A DNA stretch of 64,000 nucleotides from Tractidigestivibacter sp050946515 (GTDB lineage: Bacteria > Actinomycetota > Coriobacteriia > Coriobacteriales > Atopobiaceae). Within the stretch, counting starts at the first letter, position 1; each line of letters starts with the position of its first letter. This document shows positions 43,775 to 52,807 of this stretch, in pieces. A program made the translations under genes and the position numbers. The notes beneath the pieces are model-generated. The model was not told the DNA's origin. It searched no databases and worked only from the letters and a program-made list of their open reading frames with translations. The stretch lies in contig NZ_JBMNUX010000001.1 of NCBI RefSeq assembly GCF_050946515.1, positions 1 to 64,000 of the forward strand, written 5' to 3'.

Positions 43775-45808
43775 CTACTCGAGCTCGAATGCGCCGGTGT
43801 AGAGCTGGTAGTAGGTGCCCTTCTTGGCAATCAGCTCGTCGTGCGTGCCGCGCTCGATGATGCGGCCGTGGTCAAGCACGATGATCACATCGGAGTTGCG
43901 CACGGTCGAAAGCCTGTGCGCGATCACGAACGTGGTGCGACCGTACATCAGGGCGTCCATGCCCTTCTGGACGATCTGCTCCGTGCGCGTGTCGATGGAC
44001 GACGTCGCCTCGTCCAAGATCATGACGGGCGGGTCGGCCACAGCGGCGCGCGCGATGGAGAGCAGCTGGCGCTGGCCCTGCGAAAGCTGTGCGGCGTTGG
44101 ACGTGAGTATCGTCTGGTATCCGTCGGGCAGGCGCCTGATGAAGCTGTCTGCGCCGGCGAGCTTTGCTGCGCCGATGCATTCCTCGTCAGTGGCGTCAAG
44201 CCTTCCATAGCGGATGTTGTCCATAACTGTGCCGGTGAAGAGGTTCGTGTCCTGTAGAACCATGCCGAGGGAGCGGCGCAGGTCGCCCTTCTTGATTTTG
44301 TTGATGTTGATGCCGTCGTAGCGAATCTTGCCGTCGGCGATGTCGTAGAAGCGGTTCAGCAGGTTTGTGATGGTCGTCTTGCCCGCGCCCGTTGCGCCGA
44401 CAAAGGCCACCTTCTGCCCGGGCTTGGCATAGAGCGAGATGCCGTGAAGCACCGTATGGTCTGGGGTGTAGCCGAAGTCTACGTCGAACAGGCGCATGTC
44501 TCCGGCGAGCGGCGTGTAGGTGACGGTGCCGTCATGGTGCGGGTGCTTCCATGCCCACTGGTCGGTGCGCTCGTCGCACTCGACAAGCTCGCCCTTCTCG
44601 TCCTTGCGGACGTTCACGAGCGTGACGTAGCCATTGTCCGTCTCGCTGGGCTCGTCGATGAGGTCAAAGATGCGCTCGGCGCCTGCAAGGCCCATGACCA
44701 CGAAGTTGATCTGCTGGGACGCCTGGCCGATGGAGCCAGCGAAGCGCTTCGTCAGGTTCAGGAACGGAACGACGATGGAAATCGACAGCGCCATGCCCGA
44801 AATCGAGGGGTTGGCGATGCCTGCGGTCAAAAAGCCGCAGCCGGCAAGCGCGACCACCACGTAGGCGAGGTTGCCCGTGTTCATCAGGATGGGACCAAGG
44901 ACGTTGCCGTAGGTGTTGGCCTTGCGGGACGCCTCGAAGAGCTCCTCGTTCACGCGGTCAAAGTCGGTCTCGGTGGCCTTCTCGTGCGTGAAGACCTTGA
45001 TGACCTTCTGGCCGTTCATGGCCTCCTCGACAAAGCCCTCCTCGGCGGCGATGGCGCGCTGCTGAGCCAAGAAGTAGTGCGCGGACTTTCCGCCCAAGAT
45101 GCGGGTCGCAATGATCATGATGACGACCATTGCCAGGACCACGAGCGTCAGGGGGATGGAGTACCACAGCATGATGACGAGCACCGAGAGCACCGCGGAG
45201 ACCATCGTGATCAGCTGCGGGATTGCCTGGCCGATGAACTGGCGCAGGGTGTCGACGTCGTTGGTGTAGTGCGACATGATGTCGCCATGCTTGTTGGTGT
45301 CAAAGTAGCGTATCGGCAGGCTCTCCATGTGGTCGAACATCTCGTCGCGGACCTTGCGGAGCGTGCCCTGGGTGATGAGGGCGCCCAGCTGCGTGTAGGC
45401 GATGGTGCACACGATTCCGATCACGTAGCAGATGAGAAGCGAGATGGTGATGCTTGCGATCTGCGGCTGTGCGGCTGCCCAGTCGCCTGAGTCCATGAGC
45501 TGCTCCACCACGTCGATGGCCTGCTGCATGAACGTAGACGGCAGAGACGCCATGACGGCGGCCACGACGATGCAGATGACCTGCACGGTCACCTGCACGG
45601 GATAGTAGCCATAGACCATCTTGACGGTGCGCCAGAACGTCTTGCCAGGATTGCGCGCGCCGTGCCCGCGGGAGTTGTCCTTCGGGGCGGTTGTGGAGTC
45701 AGCGGCAGCTGCCTTGGGGGCTTCCTTTTTGGCGACGTCCGCCTGCGGGGCCTGTGACTCCTGGGGCTGGGCCTCCCGGGCGTTTTCGTTCAGGGTTTCG
45801 TCACTCAT
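43775..45808 (-). CDS. ABC exporter half-transporter, subunit B
   Basis: A 677-residue fused membrane/ATPase protein of the multidrug/lipid exporter type. The N-terminal ~60 residues are hydrophilic and Ala/Gln-rich. Six membrane segments span about 65-380; the intracellular loop is RYFDTNKHGDIMSHYTNDVDTLRQ. The ATPase has Walker A GATGAGKTT, signature LSQGQRQLLSIARA, Walker B VMILDEATSSID and the H-loop AHRLS. An insert of about 50 residues lies between membrane and ATPase domains. It overlaps the other half-transporter by eight bases, so the two very probably form a heterodimer. The substrate is unknown. Confidence 0.92.
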   Translation of the reverse strand: MSDETLNENAREAQPQESQAPQADVAKKEAPKAAAADSTTAPKDNSRGHGARNPGKTFWRTVKMVYGYYPVQVTVQVICIVVAAVMASLPSTFMQQAIDVVEQLMDSGDWAAAQPQIASITISLLICYVIGIVCTIAYTQLGALITQGTLRKVRDEMFDHMESLPIRYFDTNKHGDIMSHYTNDVDTLRQFIGQAIPQLITMVSAVLSVLVIMLWYSIPLTLVVLAMVVIMIIATRILGGKSAHYFLAQQRAIAAEEGFVEEAMNGQKVIKVFTHEKATETDFDRVNEELFEASRKANTYGNVLGPILMNTGNLAYVVVALAGCGFLTAGIANPSISGMALSISIVVPFLNLTKRFAGSIGQASQQINFVVMGLAGAERIFDLIDEPSETDNGYVTLVNVRKDEKGELVECDERTDQWAWKHPHHDGTVTYTPLAGDMRLFDVDFGYTPDHTVLHGISLYAKPGQKVAFVGATGAGKTTITNLLNRFYDIADGKIRYDGININKIKKGDLRRSLGMVLQDTNLFTGTVMDNIRYGRLDATDEECIGAAKLAGADSFIRRLPDGYQTILTSNAAQLSQGQRQLLSIARAAVADPPVMILDEATSSIDTRTEQIVQKGMDALMYGRTTFVIAHRLSTVRNSDVIIVLDHGRIIERGTHDELIAKKGTYYQLYTGAFELE

Positions 45809-47690
45809 TGCTGTCCTCCTTCTGGTCTTCTCCGCGGCTCATGCTCTCCATCTTCTCGTCGTGAGACTGCTTGTTCTGGGTGGTGTAGGTCTCGCGGTAG
45901 ATGTCGTTGGTGCGCAGCAGCTCCTCGTGAGTGCCGATGGCGTCGATGTGGCCGTCCTTCATGACGATGATGCGATCCGCGTCCTCAACCGAGCTCGTGC
46001 GCTGCGCGATGATGATCTTGGTGGTCTCGGGGATGTAGCTTCTAAAGCCTTCGCGGATGAGCTTGTCGGTCTTGGTGTCGACGGCGCTGGTGGAGTCGTC
46101 CAGGATCAGCACCTTCGGGTTCTTCAGAAGTGCGCGGGCAATGCAGAGGCGCTGCTTCTGCCCGCCCGAGACGTTGGTTCCTCCCTGCTCGATCCAGGTG
46201 TCGTACTTCTTTGGGAACTGCTGGATGAACTCGTCGGCCTGCGCGAGCTTGCATGCCTCAAGCAGCTGCTCGTCGGTCGCGTTTGGGTTGCCCCAGCGCA
46301 GGTTGTCCTTGATCGTGCCCGAGAACAGCACGTTTCTCTGAAGCACCATGGCCACCTCGCCGCGCAGGGTGTCGAGGTCGTACTCGCGCACGTCGTGGCC
46401 GCCCACCTTGACGGTGCCCTCGGTCGCATCGTAGAGGCGCGGGATCAGCTGGACAAGCGTCGACTTGGATGAGCCGGTGCCGCCGATGATGCCTATGACC
46501 TCTCCGCTCTTGATGTGCAGGCTGATATTGTCGAGCGCCTGGCGCTCAGCATGCTTGGAGTACGAGAAGCTCACGTTGTCAAAGTCGATGGAGCCGTCCT
46601 CGATGGTGGTGAGGGGGTTCTCGGGGTTGGCGAGGTCGCTCTTCTCCTCGAGCACCTGGCAGATGCGGCGGGCGCTCTCCTCGGCCATGGTGATCATGAT
46701 GAAGATCTGCGAGAGCATCATGAGGCTCATGAGCATCGAGAAGCCGTAGGTGATGAGCGCGGAAAGCTGGCCGACTCCCATGAGCTGGCCCTGAGAGGTC
46801 ACGATCGTCTGGGAGCCAAAGTAGATGACGCACAGGTAGATGGCATCGATTGCCAGGGTCATGGTAGGCGACAGCCACGCCATGATTCGCTCGACGCTCC
46901 AGAAGTCCTTGAACAGGTTTCCGGACGCGCGGTTGAACTTCTCCTGTTCGTAGTCCTCGCGGACGTAGGACTTGACCACGCGGATGCCTGAGACGTTCTC
47001 CTCGACGGAGTCGTTCAGGGCGTCGTACTTACGGAAGAGGCTCTTGAAGATGGGCGAGCAGATCGAGATGATCTTATAGAGCACAAAGCCCAGGAAAAAC
47101 GCCACGACGATATAGAACGCAGCCATGGGGCCGCCGCTGATGAACGCCATGATGATTGCGATGATGGCGATGAGCGGCGCGCGGACGGCGGTGCGAATGG
47201 TCATCATGAACGACTGCTGCACGTTGGTGACGTCGGTCGTGAGGCGCGTGACCAGCGAGCTGGTAGAGAAGCGGTCGATGTTCGAGAACGAGAAGCCTTG
47301 GATCCTGTGGAACAGGTCATGCCTCAGGTTCTTGGCAAGGCCGGCGGATGCGGTCGAGCACGTTACGCCTGCTGCGGTGCCAAAGAAGAGAGACAAGAGC
47401 GCGAGCACGATCAAGATCATGCCGTTAGACGCGACGCCTGAGATATCGGCGCCCGCATCGATCTGGTTGATGAGCAGCGCCGTGGCAAGAGGGATCATGC
47501 ATTCGATGACTGCCTCGCCGATTACCAGCAGGGGAGTTGCGATTGCGGGCTTTTTGTACTCGCGCAGCGAGCGCCCGATGATGTGAATGATCTCTTTGAG
47601 ACTGTAGTCGGGCAGCGTGCTGCTTGAACCAAACTTATCTTCGAGCTTCTTCTCTGTCTCCGTCATTGACGACTGTGATTCTTCGCTCAT
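45801..47690 (-). CDS. ABC exporter half-transporter, subunit A
   Basis: A 629-residue partner of the same type. Six membrane segments cover about 35-340, with the coupling loop FSNIDRFSTSSLVTRLTTDVTNVQQ. The ATPase has Walker A GGTGSSKST (Ser-Ser in place of the common Ser-Gly), signature VSGGQKQRLCIARAL, Walker B VLILDDSTSAVDT and H-loop AQRTS. In Walker B the catalytic Glu is replaced by Asp and the H-loop His by Gln, the usual degenerate site of heterodimeric exporters. It follows the MarR gene with a four-base overlap. Confidence 0.92.
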   Translation of the reverse strand: MSEESQSSMTETEKKLEDKFGSSSTLPDYSLKEIIHIIGRSLREYKKPAIATPLLVIGEAVIECMIPLATALLINQIDAGADISGVASNGMILIVLALLSLFFGTAAGVTCSTASAGLAKNLRHDLFHRIQGFSFSNIDRFSTSSLVTRLTTDVTNVQQSFMMTIRTAVRAPLIAIIAIIMAFISGGPMAAFYIVVAFFLGFVLYKIISICSPIFKSLFRKYDALNDSVEENVSGIRVVKSYVREDYEQEKFNRASGNLFKDFWSVERIMAWLSPTMTLAIDAIYLCVIYFGSQTIVTSQGQLMGVGQLSALITYGFSMLMSLMMLSQIFIMITMAEESARRICQVLEEKSDLANPENPLTTIEDGSIDFDNVSFSYSKHAERQALDNISLHIKSGEVIGIIGGTGSSKSTLVQLIPRLYDATEGTVKVGGHDVREYDLDTLRGEVAMVLQRNVLFSGTIKDNLRWGNPNATDEQLLEACKLAQADEFIQQFPKKYDTWIEQGGTNVSGGQKQRLCIARALLKNPKVLILDDSTSAVDTKTDKLIREGFRSYIPETTKIIIAQRTSSVEDADRIIVMKDGHIDAIGTHEELLRTNDIYRETYTTQNKQSHDEKMESMSRGEDQKEDSNE

Positions 47691-48199
47691 TGCTGCATCG
47701 CCTTCTCTCCCATCTCGATGATTTCCCAGTGGTCTGCCAGACGGTCGAGAAGGTCGGCGAGTTCGTTGAGCTCGTCATCCGTAAACACGCTCATGGCATC
47801 CTTCCTAAATGCTTCCTTTTGCTTCTGGCACCGAATGGCCTCTTCGCGGCCGCGCTCGGTGAGGCGCACGTCAAGCTGGCGGCGGTCTTGCTCGGAGCGC
47901 TTCCGCTCGATGAGCCCTTCGGACTCTAGCTTCGTGAGCGTTTCGGACAGCGCTGCCGAGCTTACGGGAACGGTGTCTTGGAGTGCTCGCTGGGGGAGCG
48001 TGCCTCCCTGCTTGAGAAGCCTGATGAGCAAGTGCTGCTTTCCGCTTCGGCCTCCTGCGTGGATGTGAAGGAAGTGGCCGAAGTACGTCAGGTCGACAAG
48101 GATTCGCGTTTCGGGCCCGGCCTTTTCTTCTGGGTGGTCCGGCGCCCGCCAGCGGCTGTCGCACCGAGTTGAGGCGCGACGTTCCGCATTCAGTTCCAT
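47687..48199 (-). CDS. MarR-family transcriptional regulator
   Basis: A 170-residue winged-helix repressor. The core reads LLIRLLKQGGTLPQRALQDTVPVSSAALSETLTKLESEGLIERKRSEQDRRQLDVRLTERG, with the recognition helix around VSSAALSETLTKLE and the wing in SEQDRRQ. The ATG follows AGGGAGG. It is the first gene of the operon with the two exporter subunits and is likely an autorepressor acting at the inverted repeat in its own promoter. The ligand would be a substrate of the exporter, as in many MarR/ABC pairs. Confidence 0.9.
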   Translation of the reverse strand: MELNAERRASTRCDSRWRAPDHPEEKAGPETRILVDLTYFGHFLHIHAGGRSGKQHLLIRLLKQGGTLPQRALQDTVPVSSAALSETLTKLESEGLIERKRSEQDRRQLDVRLTERGREEAIRCQKQKEAFRKDAMSVFTDDELNELADLLDRLADHWEIIEMGEKAMQQ

Positions 48200-48238
48200 C
48201 TATCCTCCCTATAAATTGCCTACTAGTGTTCGGAAAAA

Positions 48239-48271
48239 ATACTAGGTACCTTGAAAAAATTGTCAAGGTAC
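48239..48271 (-). promoter_or_regulatory. Promoter of the MarR-exporter operon with overlapping operator
   Basis: On the minus strand TTGACA and TAGTAT are separated by 16 bases, about 40 bases upstream of the MarR start. Between and overlapping these lies a perfect 9-base inverted repeat, GTACCTTGA/TCAAGGTAC, with an 8-base spacer (48246-48271). This is a typical place for a MarR dimer to block RNA polymerase. Confidence 0.7.
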
Positions 48272-48383
48272 TTAACAATCTCGTCACTTTTGCTTTTTTG
48301 CACCGACGAACGGTAGGTTATTGCGGATGAACGGTTGTTTTGGGCGTCCTGCGCCATCGTTTCAGCTTTGGCGCTCCCTACAT

Positions 48384-48554
48384 AACGAAGCCGCAGCCCC
48401 ACACGACGAAGCCGCAGCCCCACACGACGCCGTCGCTGCCCCCACGCAACGAAGCCGCAGCCCCACACAACAGGGCGTTGCCCCACACAACGAAGCCGCA
48501 GCCCCACACAACGAAGCAGCAGCCCCACACAACGAAGCAGCAGCCCCACACAAC
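48384..48554 (+). repeat. Tandem array of a 21-bp unit
   Basis: About eight copies of a 20-22-bp unit, consensus ACGAAGCCGCAGCCCCACAC plus A or G, run up to the head of repeat array 1. As 21 bp is seven codons, all frames stay open and mimic a protein (plus-frame heptad APHNEAA). The sub-motif CCCCACACAA also occurs singly at about 48928, 49315, 49450 and 57215. Confidence 0.85.
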
Positions 48555-48560
48555 GGGCCG

Positions 48561-48719
48561 TTGCCAAGTTGCGCGACTTTTGCGGCATCAGAGGTCGCGC
48601 AAGTTGGCAGGTGCGGCATCAGAGGTCGCGCAACTTGGCAAAACGAGCATCAGAGGTCGCGCAACTTGGCAGCGCCCAGCATCAGAGGTCGCATAACTTG
48701 GCAGGCACCTGTCACGCCA
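48561..48719 (+). repeat. Repeat array 1 with inverted head
   Basis: The head TTGCCAAGTTGCGCGAC is an inverted half-unit that pairs with the first direct unit across TTTTGCG. Direct units (core GCATCAGAGGTCGCGCAA then STTGGCA) begin at 48585, 48616, 48647 and 48679, with periods 31, 31 and 32. A decayed further copy may follow at 48720. Linkers differ (GGTGCG, AAACGA, GCGCCCA). No protein-coding gene is believed to lie here. Confidence 0.9.
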
Positions 48720-49470
48720 GAATCTGAAGTTTCGTAATACGGCTATATATATAGAGAGTGCGATGACTAGCCGATCATGGCCAGCCCATCGCGTAAGTAC
48801 CGCCATGATCTCCCCAACACGGCCATCACTTTTCATGTGACTTGCTCCGGTCTCTCTTGTCGGGAGCTGCCGCGGTGCGCAAACGGCCTCGCGACAGAAA
48901 CGGTGGCGAGGCGGGCTTCCGGCGCCAGCCCACACAACAAAAAGCCAGTCTGCGAGAGCCAAGCAAATGAGTCTGGACAAGAACTCCCATCTTGCACTAT
49001 GCGCAAAAGCGGAGCCTCTGCAGACCAGATCTCCTCGCCTTTGCTTATTGTGACGTCGGTGGGGGTCGCGGAGCCTGTCAGCCGACGAGCCTCCTCCCGT
49101 TGTGCCGGACCTGCGCGGAATTGACGCCGCTCATTGTGCGGGGGTCCGTGTCGTCCTCGCAGGTCGCGGACCGCGTCGTGCGGGGCTGCGCGGCCCTTCT
49201 CGGTCTCCTATTCCATTGTGCGCGGCCGCCTTTGATGCTACTGCGCTTGTGCCATATCCCTACCTGCGGCTTTGCAGATTGCTTCTCGCCAGAAGCCCAC
49301 GACGGGGGCGAGAAGCCCCACACAACGCGGGAGTCGCCCGTTGCGTCTCGCCACGATTCGCACGATGGGATGGGGGAGCCGGAGAATCCCCAGCTAGAGT
49401 GGCTGGGCGAGAAGTGCGCCCCACACTTCGGGCCGCACCAAATTTTCGGCAGCCCCACACAATGGCGCTC
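48720..49470. other. Intergenic stretch with no convincing gene
   Basis: This 750-base part of the 1.8-kb gap between the MarR and pstS genes holds an alternating TATATATATA run at about 48743 and two single CCCCACACAA-like motifs. Open frames are present in several phases but show no ribosome site, no recognisable domain and much low-complexity Arg/Pro. A decayed gene cannot be excluded. Confidence 0.5.
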
Positions 49471-49715
49471 CGCCAAGTTGCGCGACTTTTGCGGCATCAG
49501 AGGTCGCGCAACCTGGCAGTCCGCGCATCAGAGGTCGCGCAACTTGCCAGTCCGCGCATCAGAGGTCGCGCAACTTGCCAGCGCCAAGCATCAGAGGTCG
49601 CGCAACCTGGCACGGCAGCACGCGTCCTGTCGTCCCAGCATCAGAGGTCGCGCAACCTGGCAGCGGCAGCACGCGTCCCGTCGTCCGGGCATCAGAAGTC
49701 GCACAGCCTGGCAGC
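49471..49715 (+). repeat. Repeat array 2 with inverted head
   Basis: Same design as array 1: head CGCCAAGTTGCGCGAC, then direct units starting at 49494, 49525, 49556, 49588, 49638 and 49689 (periods 31, 31, 32, 50, 51). The two long periods carry a shared linker, GGCAGCACGCGTCC then a GTCGTCC stretch. CAGCCCCACACAA precedes the head, as in array 1. It ends about 290 bases before pstS. Confidence 0.9.
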
Positions 49716-49813
49716 GGCAGGGGCGATGGCGCGTTGTTTGGGCTTATGCCGGCGCGCCGCGACAGCAGCGCAGCGCGGCAGGGCGCAACCGTATTACACA
49801 CCTGACCTCGTGC

Positions 49814-49841
49814 TTTACCGTTTCTTTACACCAATGTAAAC
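49814..49841 (+). promoter_or_regulatory. Candidate Pho box upstream of pstS
   Basis: TTTACC (49814), TTTACA (49825) and GTAAAC (49836) lie at 11-base steps, the spacing of direct repeats bound by PhoP/PhoB-type regulators. TTTACA and TGTAAA also form a short dyad around CCA. It is about 170 bases upstream of pstS and the cognate response regulator is encoded at 54987. Confidence 0.5.
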
Positions 49842-50007
49842 AGCTGGTAAGGCGCAGTCAGAGTCCCGTAATGGATGGCCCAGCGCGCCGTGCGGTCTTC
49901 AAGTGGCTTCTAGCATTCGAGATGACAAAGGTTCGTCTCCAGAAGGCTGAAGAGAAGCCGACTGTTGATAAAAGGGGAGGCGGGCCGGATCCTTTGGAAG
50001 GAGAAGC

Positions 50008-50961
50008 ATGTCACGCTCAGTTTCACGTCGTCAGTTCCTGTCCCTCGCGGGTGCCTCCGCCACCGTTCTCGCCGGCCTCGGCCTGGCCGCTTGCGGCGGC
50101 TCCAGCTCCGACAGCAGCTCCACTACCGACAGCAGCTCGGATAGCTCCAGCTCAGAAACGCAGCTCTCTGGCTCCATCACCGCCGTTGGCTCCACTGCCC
50201 TCCAGCCTCTCGTTGAGGCTGCTGCCGAGCAGTTCATGACCGAGCAGCCCGGCGTCCAGATTACGGTTCAGGGCGGCGGCTCCGGCCAGGGCATTACGCA
50301 GATCGCCCAGGGCTCTGTCCAGATTGGCAACTCCGACGTCTTCGCCGAGGAGAAGCTCGACAACCCCGACGATGCGAGCAAGCTCATCGATAACAAGGTT
50401 GCTGTCGTGGGAATGGGCCCCGTGGTCAACACCGACGTTACCGTTGACGACTTGACCCTCGACCAGCTCCGCGACATCTTCACCGGCACGGTCACTAACT
50501 GGTCTGAGGTCGGCGGCGCCGACGAGGAAATCGTCGTTATCAACCGCGCCTCCGGCTCCGGTACCCGCGCGACCTTCGAGAACGCCGTCCTTCGCGGCGA
50601 GGAGGTCCCCTCTGACTTCACCCCGCAGGAGCAGGACTCTTCGGGCACTGTCGCCACGATGATTGCCCAGACCCCCGGCGCAATCTCTTACCTCGCGTTC
50701 TCCTATTTTGCCGACACCTTCAAGGCCCTCAAGGTGGGCGGCGTCGAGCCTACGGCCGAGAATGTCGAGACCAACGACTGGACCATCTGGGCCTACGAGC
50801 ACATGTACACTTCTTCTGATCCGGATGAGGCCACTCAGGCATTCATCGACTACATGCTGGGCGACGAGGTTCAGGGCTCTCTCGTCGAGGAGAACGGCTA
50901 CATCCCCATTTCTGGGATGAAGGTCTCCCGCGACGCTGACGGCAACGTCACTAACCTCTAA
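50008..50961 (+). CDS. pstS: Phosphate ABC transporter, substrate-binding lipoprotein PstS
   Basis: High-affinity phosphate receptor, 317 residues. The N-terminus has a twin-arginine motif SRRQFLSLAG and lipobox GLAACGG, then a serine/aspartate-rich linker of about 25 residues. Phosphate-binding loops are GSTALQPL near 58 and GSGTRATFE near 190, and IVVINRASGSGT is typical of PstS. GGAAGGAG precedes the ATG. It heads the pst-pho operon; three bases separate it from pstC. Confidence 0.96.
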   Translation: MSRSVSRRQFLSLAGASATVLAGLGLAACGGSSSDSSSTTDSSSDSSSSETQLSGSITAVGSTALQPLVEAAAEQFMTEQPGVQITVQGGGSGQGITQIAQGSVQIGNSDVFAEEKLDNPDDASKLIDNKVAVVGMGPVVNTDVTVDDLTLDQLRDIFTGTVTNWSEVGGADEEIVVINRASGSGTRATFENAVLRGEEVPSDFTPQEQDSSGTVATMIAQTPGAISYLAFSYFADTFKALKVGGVEPTAENVETNDWTIWAYEHMYTSSDPDEATQAFIDYMLGDEVQGSLVEENGYIPISGMKVSRDADGNVTNL

Positions 50962-50964
50962 GCC

Positions 50965-51870
50965 ATGGCGAAAGAGAAAACAAAGGGGTCCATCGAACGA
51001 CGTGGGCGTGCCATCACGGGCGCCTGCGTCACCCTTGTAATCATCCTCGTTATCACGCTTATCTTTATGGTGTGCTCGCGTGGACTTGCAACGTTTTATG
51101 CTGACGGGGTGCCCCTCTCGTCTTTCTTCGGTGGCACGGTGTGGAACCCGCACCAGAATGATGCCAATGGCGTGCCTCTCGTGGGAGCCCTGCCCATGAT
51201 CGCTGGCTCGTTCTGCGTTACGCTTCTGTCGTGCCTGTTTGCGCTTCCGTTTGCCCTTGGCAGCGCAATCTTTGTGGTGGAGATTCAGCCCACATTCGGC
51301 AGCAAGGTCTTCCGTCCGATGGTCGAGTTGCTCACCGGCATCCCGTCCGTCGTCTACGGCCTTGTCGGCCTCAACATCATCGTTCCCTGGACGCGCTCGT
51401 GGGCAGGAGGAACCGGCTACGGCATCCTGTCCGCCTCAATCGTCCTTGCAGTCATGATCTTGCCGACCATCACCTCGCTCTCAACCGATGCCCTGGCCGC
51501 AGTCCCGGATTCCTACCGCGACGGCTCATACGGCCTTGGCTGCACCCGCTGGCAGACCATCACCCACGTCGTGCTTCCGTCTGCGCTTCCTGGCATCCTG
51601 ACCGCCATCATCATGGGCATGACCCGCGCGTTTGGCGAGGCGCTTGCCGTTCAGATGGTCATCGGCAACGCAGCCGCCATGCCGACGAGCCTTGTCACCC
51701 CTGCGTCCACGCTCACGTCCATGATCACCATGAGCATGGGCAACGAGACCATGGGCACGGTCTACAACGACGTCCTCTGGTCGCTCGCCTTGGTGCTTCT
51801 CGTGATGTCTCTGGTCTTCATCCTTCTGGTACATCTCGTTGGAAAGAAGGGGGAGGCCCGCAATGACTAG
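50965..51870 (+). CDS. pstC: Phosphate ABC transporter, permease PstC
   Basis: Membrane permease of 301 residues with six hydrophobic segments. Typical regions are LFALPFALGSAIFVVEIQP, FRPMVELLTGIPSVVYGLVGLNIIVPW and the ATPase-contact loop SLSTDALAAVPDSYRDGSYGLGCTRWQTI. The ATG lies three bases after the pstS stop. It overlaps pstA by eight bases. Confidence 0.95.
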   Translation: MAKEKTKGSIERRGRAITGACVTLVIILVITLIFMVCSRGLATFYADGVPLSSFFGGTVWNPHQNDANGVPLVGALPMIAGSFCVTLLSCLFALPFALGSAIFVVEIQPTFGSKVFRPMVELLTGIPSVVYGLVGLNIIVPWTRSWAGGTGYGILSASIVLAVMILPTITSLSTDALAAVPDSYRDGSYGLGCTRWQTITHVVLPSALPGILTAIIMGMTRAFGEALAVQMVIGNAAAMPTSLVTPASTLTSMITMSMGNETMGTVYNDVLWSLALVLLVMSLVFILLVHLVGKKGEARND

Positions 51871-52807
51871 CGAAAAGACTGCCGAGAAGGGCTCGTCGTC
51901 CTTTCAGGCGACAAAGTCGACCAAGGCTGCTCGCAAGCAGGACAAGGTCGCGACGGTGATCTTGGCGTGCCTCGTCGGCGCCATCATGCTCGGCTTGGTC
52001 GTCATCATCGTCTTTATCGTGGGCTCTGGCGCCTACAAGCTCTTCGACGCGCACTTCCTTACGGCTAAGCCCGAGCAGTTCAAGGCTGGCGGCGGCATCG
52101 GCCCCGAGATCTTCAACTCCTTCTATCTGCTGGTGCTTACGCTTTTGATCTCGCTTCCGCTGTCGCTTGGAGCCGCGATCTTCCTGACCCAATACGCTCC
52201 GGAGGGTCGCTTCACGAACATCGCGAAGACCGCTATCGAGACGCTTTCCTCGCTGCCATCGATTGTCGTCGGCTTGTTTGGCATGCTGGTGTTCGTGCTG
52301 CAGTTTGGCTGGGGATTCTCGATTCTCTCTGGCGCCTTGGCGCTCACGATGTTCAACATCCCAATCCTGGTGCGCGTGATTCAGCAGGCGCTCGAAGCGG
52401 TGCCGCGCGAGCAGCGCGACGCAGCGCTGGCACTTGGCCTCACTCGCTGGGAGGCAACGGTTCATATCCTGATTCCCGCCGCCATGCCCGCGATTGTGAC
52501 CGGCGTCATCCTGTCTGCAGGGCGCGTCTTTGGCGAGGCGGCAGCGCTCATCTACACTGCCGGGCAGTCCGCTCCCGCCCTCGACTGGAGCGCTCCAATC
52601 ACGAGCCTTTCCAACCCGTTGAACATCTTCCGCCCCGCCGAGACGCTTGCCGTCCACATCTGGAAGATCAACTCCGAGGGCGTCGTGCCCGACCTTGCGG
52701 CTGTTTCCGCAGGTACCGCAGCCGTCCTCATGGTGTCGGTCCTTGCCTTCAACATCATCGCCCGCATCGTTGGGCGTGTCATGGAGAGGAAGATGACCGC
52801 CGAATGA
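51863..52807 (+). CDS. pstA: Phosphate ABC transporter, permease PstA
   Basis: Second permease subunit, 314 residues. Typical regions are ISLPLSLGAAIFLTQYAPEG, TLSSLPSIVVGLFGMLVFV and the coupling loop RVIQQALEAVPREQRDAALALGLTRWEATVHI. The ATG at 51863 overlaps the end of pstC and follows GGGGGAGG; an in-frame upstream ATG inside pstC adds eight unsupported residues. The hydrophilic N-terminal tail of about 30 residues is Ser/Lys-rich. Confidence 0.95.
   Translation: MTSEKTAEKGSSSFQATKSTKAARKQDKVATVILACLVGAIMLGLVVIIVFIVGSGAYKLFDAHFLTAKPEQFKAGGGIGPEIFNSFYLLVLTLLISLPLSLGAAIFLTQYAPEGRFTNIAKTAIETLSSLPSIVVGLFGMLVFVLQFGWGFSILSGALALTMFNIPILVRVIQQALEAVPREQRDAALALGLTRWEATVHILIPAAMPAIVTGVILSAGRVFGEAAALIYTAGQSAPALDWSAPITSLSNPLNIFRPAETLAVHIWKINSEGVVPDLAAVSAGTAAVLMVSVLAFNIIARIVGRVMERKMTAE

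Noticed and set aside
48588..48980. Minus-strand frame ending in a PSYATSDA-type peptide
   Set aside because: The C-terminal part is a translation of array 1, and similar peptides arise from arrays 2-4; no ribosome site or domain supports a gene.
48561..49715. CRISPR array
   Set aside because: The repeated units are regular, but the variable parts are only about 6-26 bp, recur between arrays and are not unique spacers; no cas genes are near and units begin with an inverted half-copy.
48992..50239. Long open frame of 415 codons through array 2 and into pstS
   Set aside because: It consists of repeat-derived Arg/Ser/Pro text and overlaps the clear pstS gene in another frame; the repeat keeps frames open by composition.
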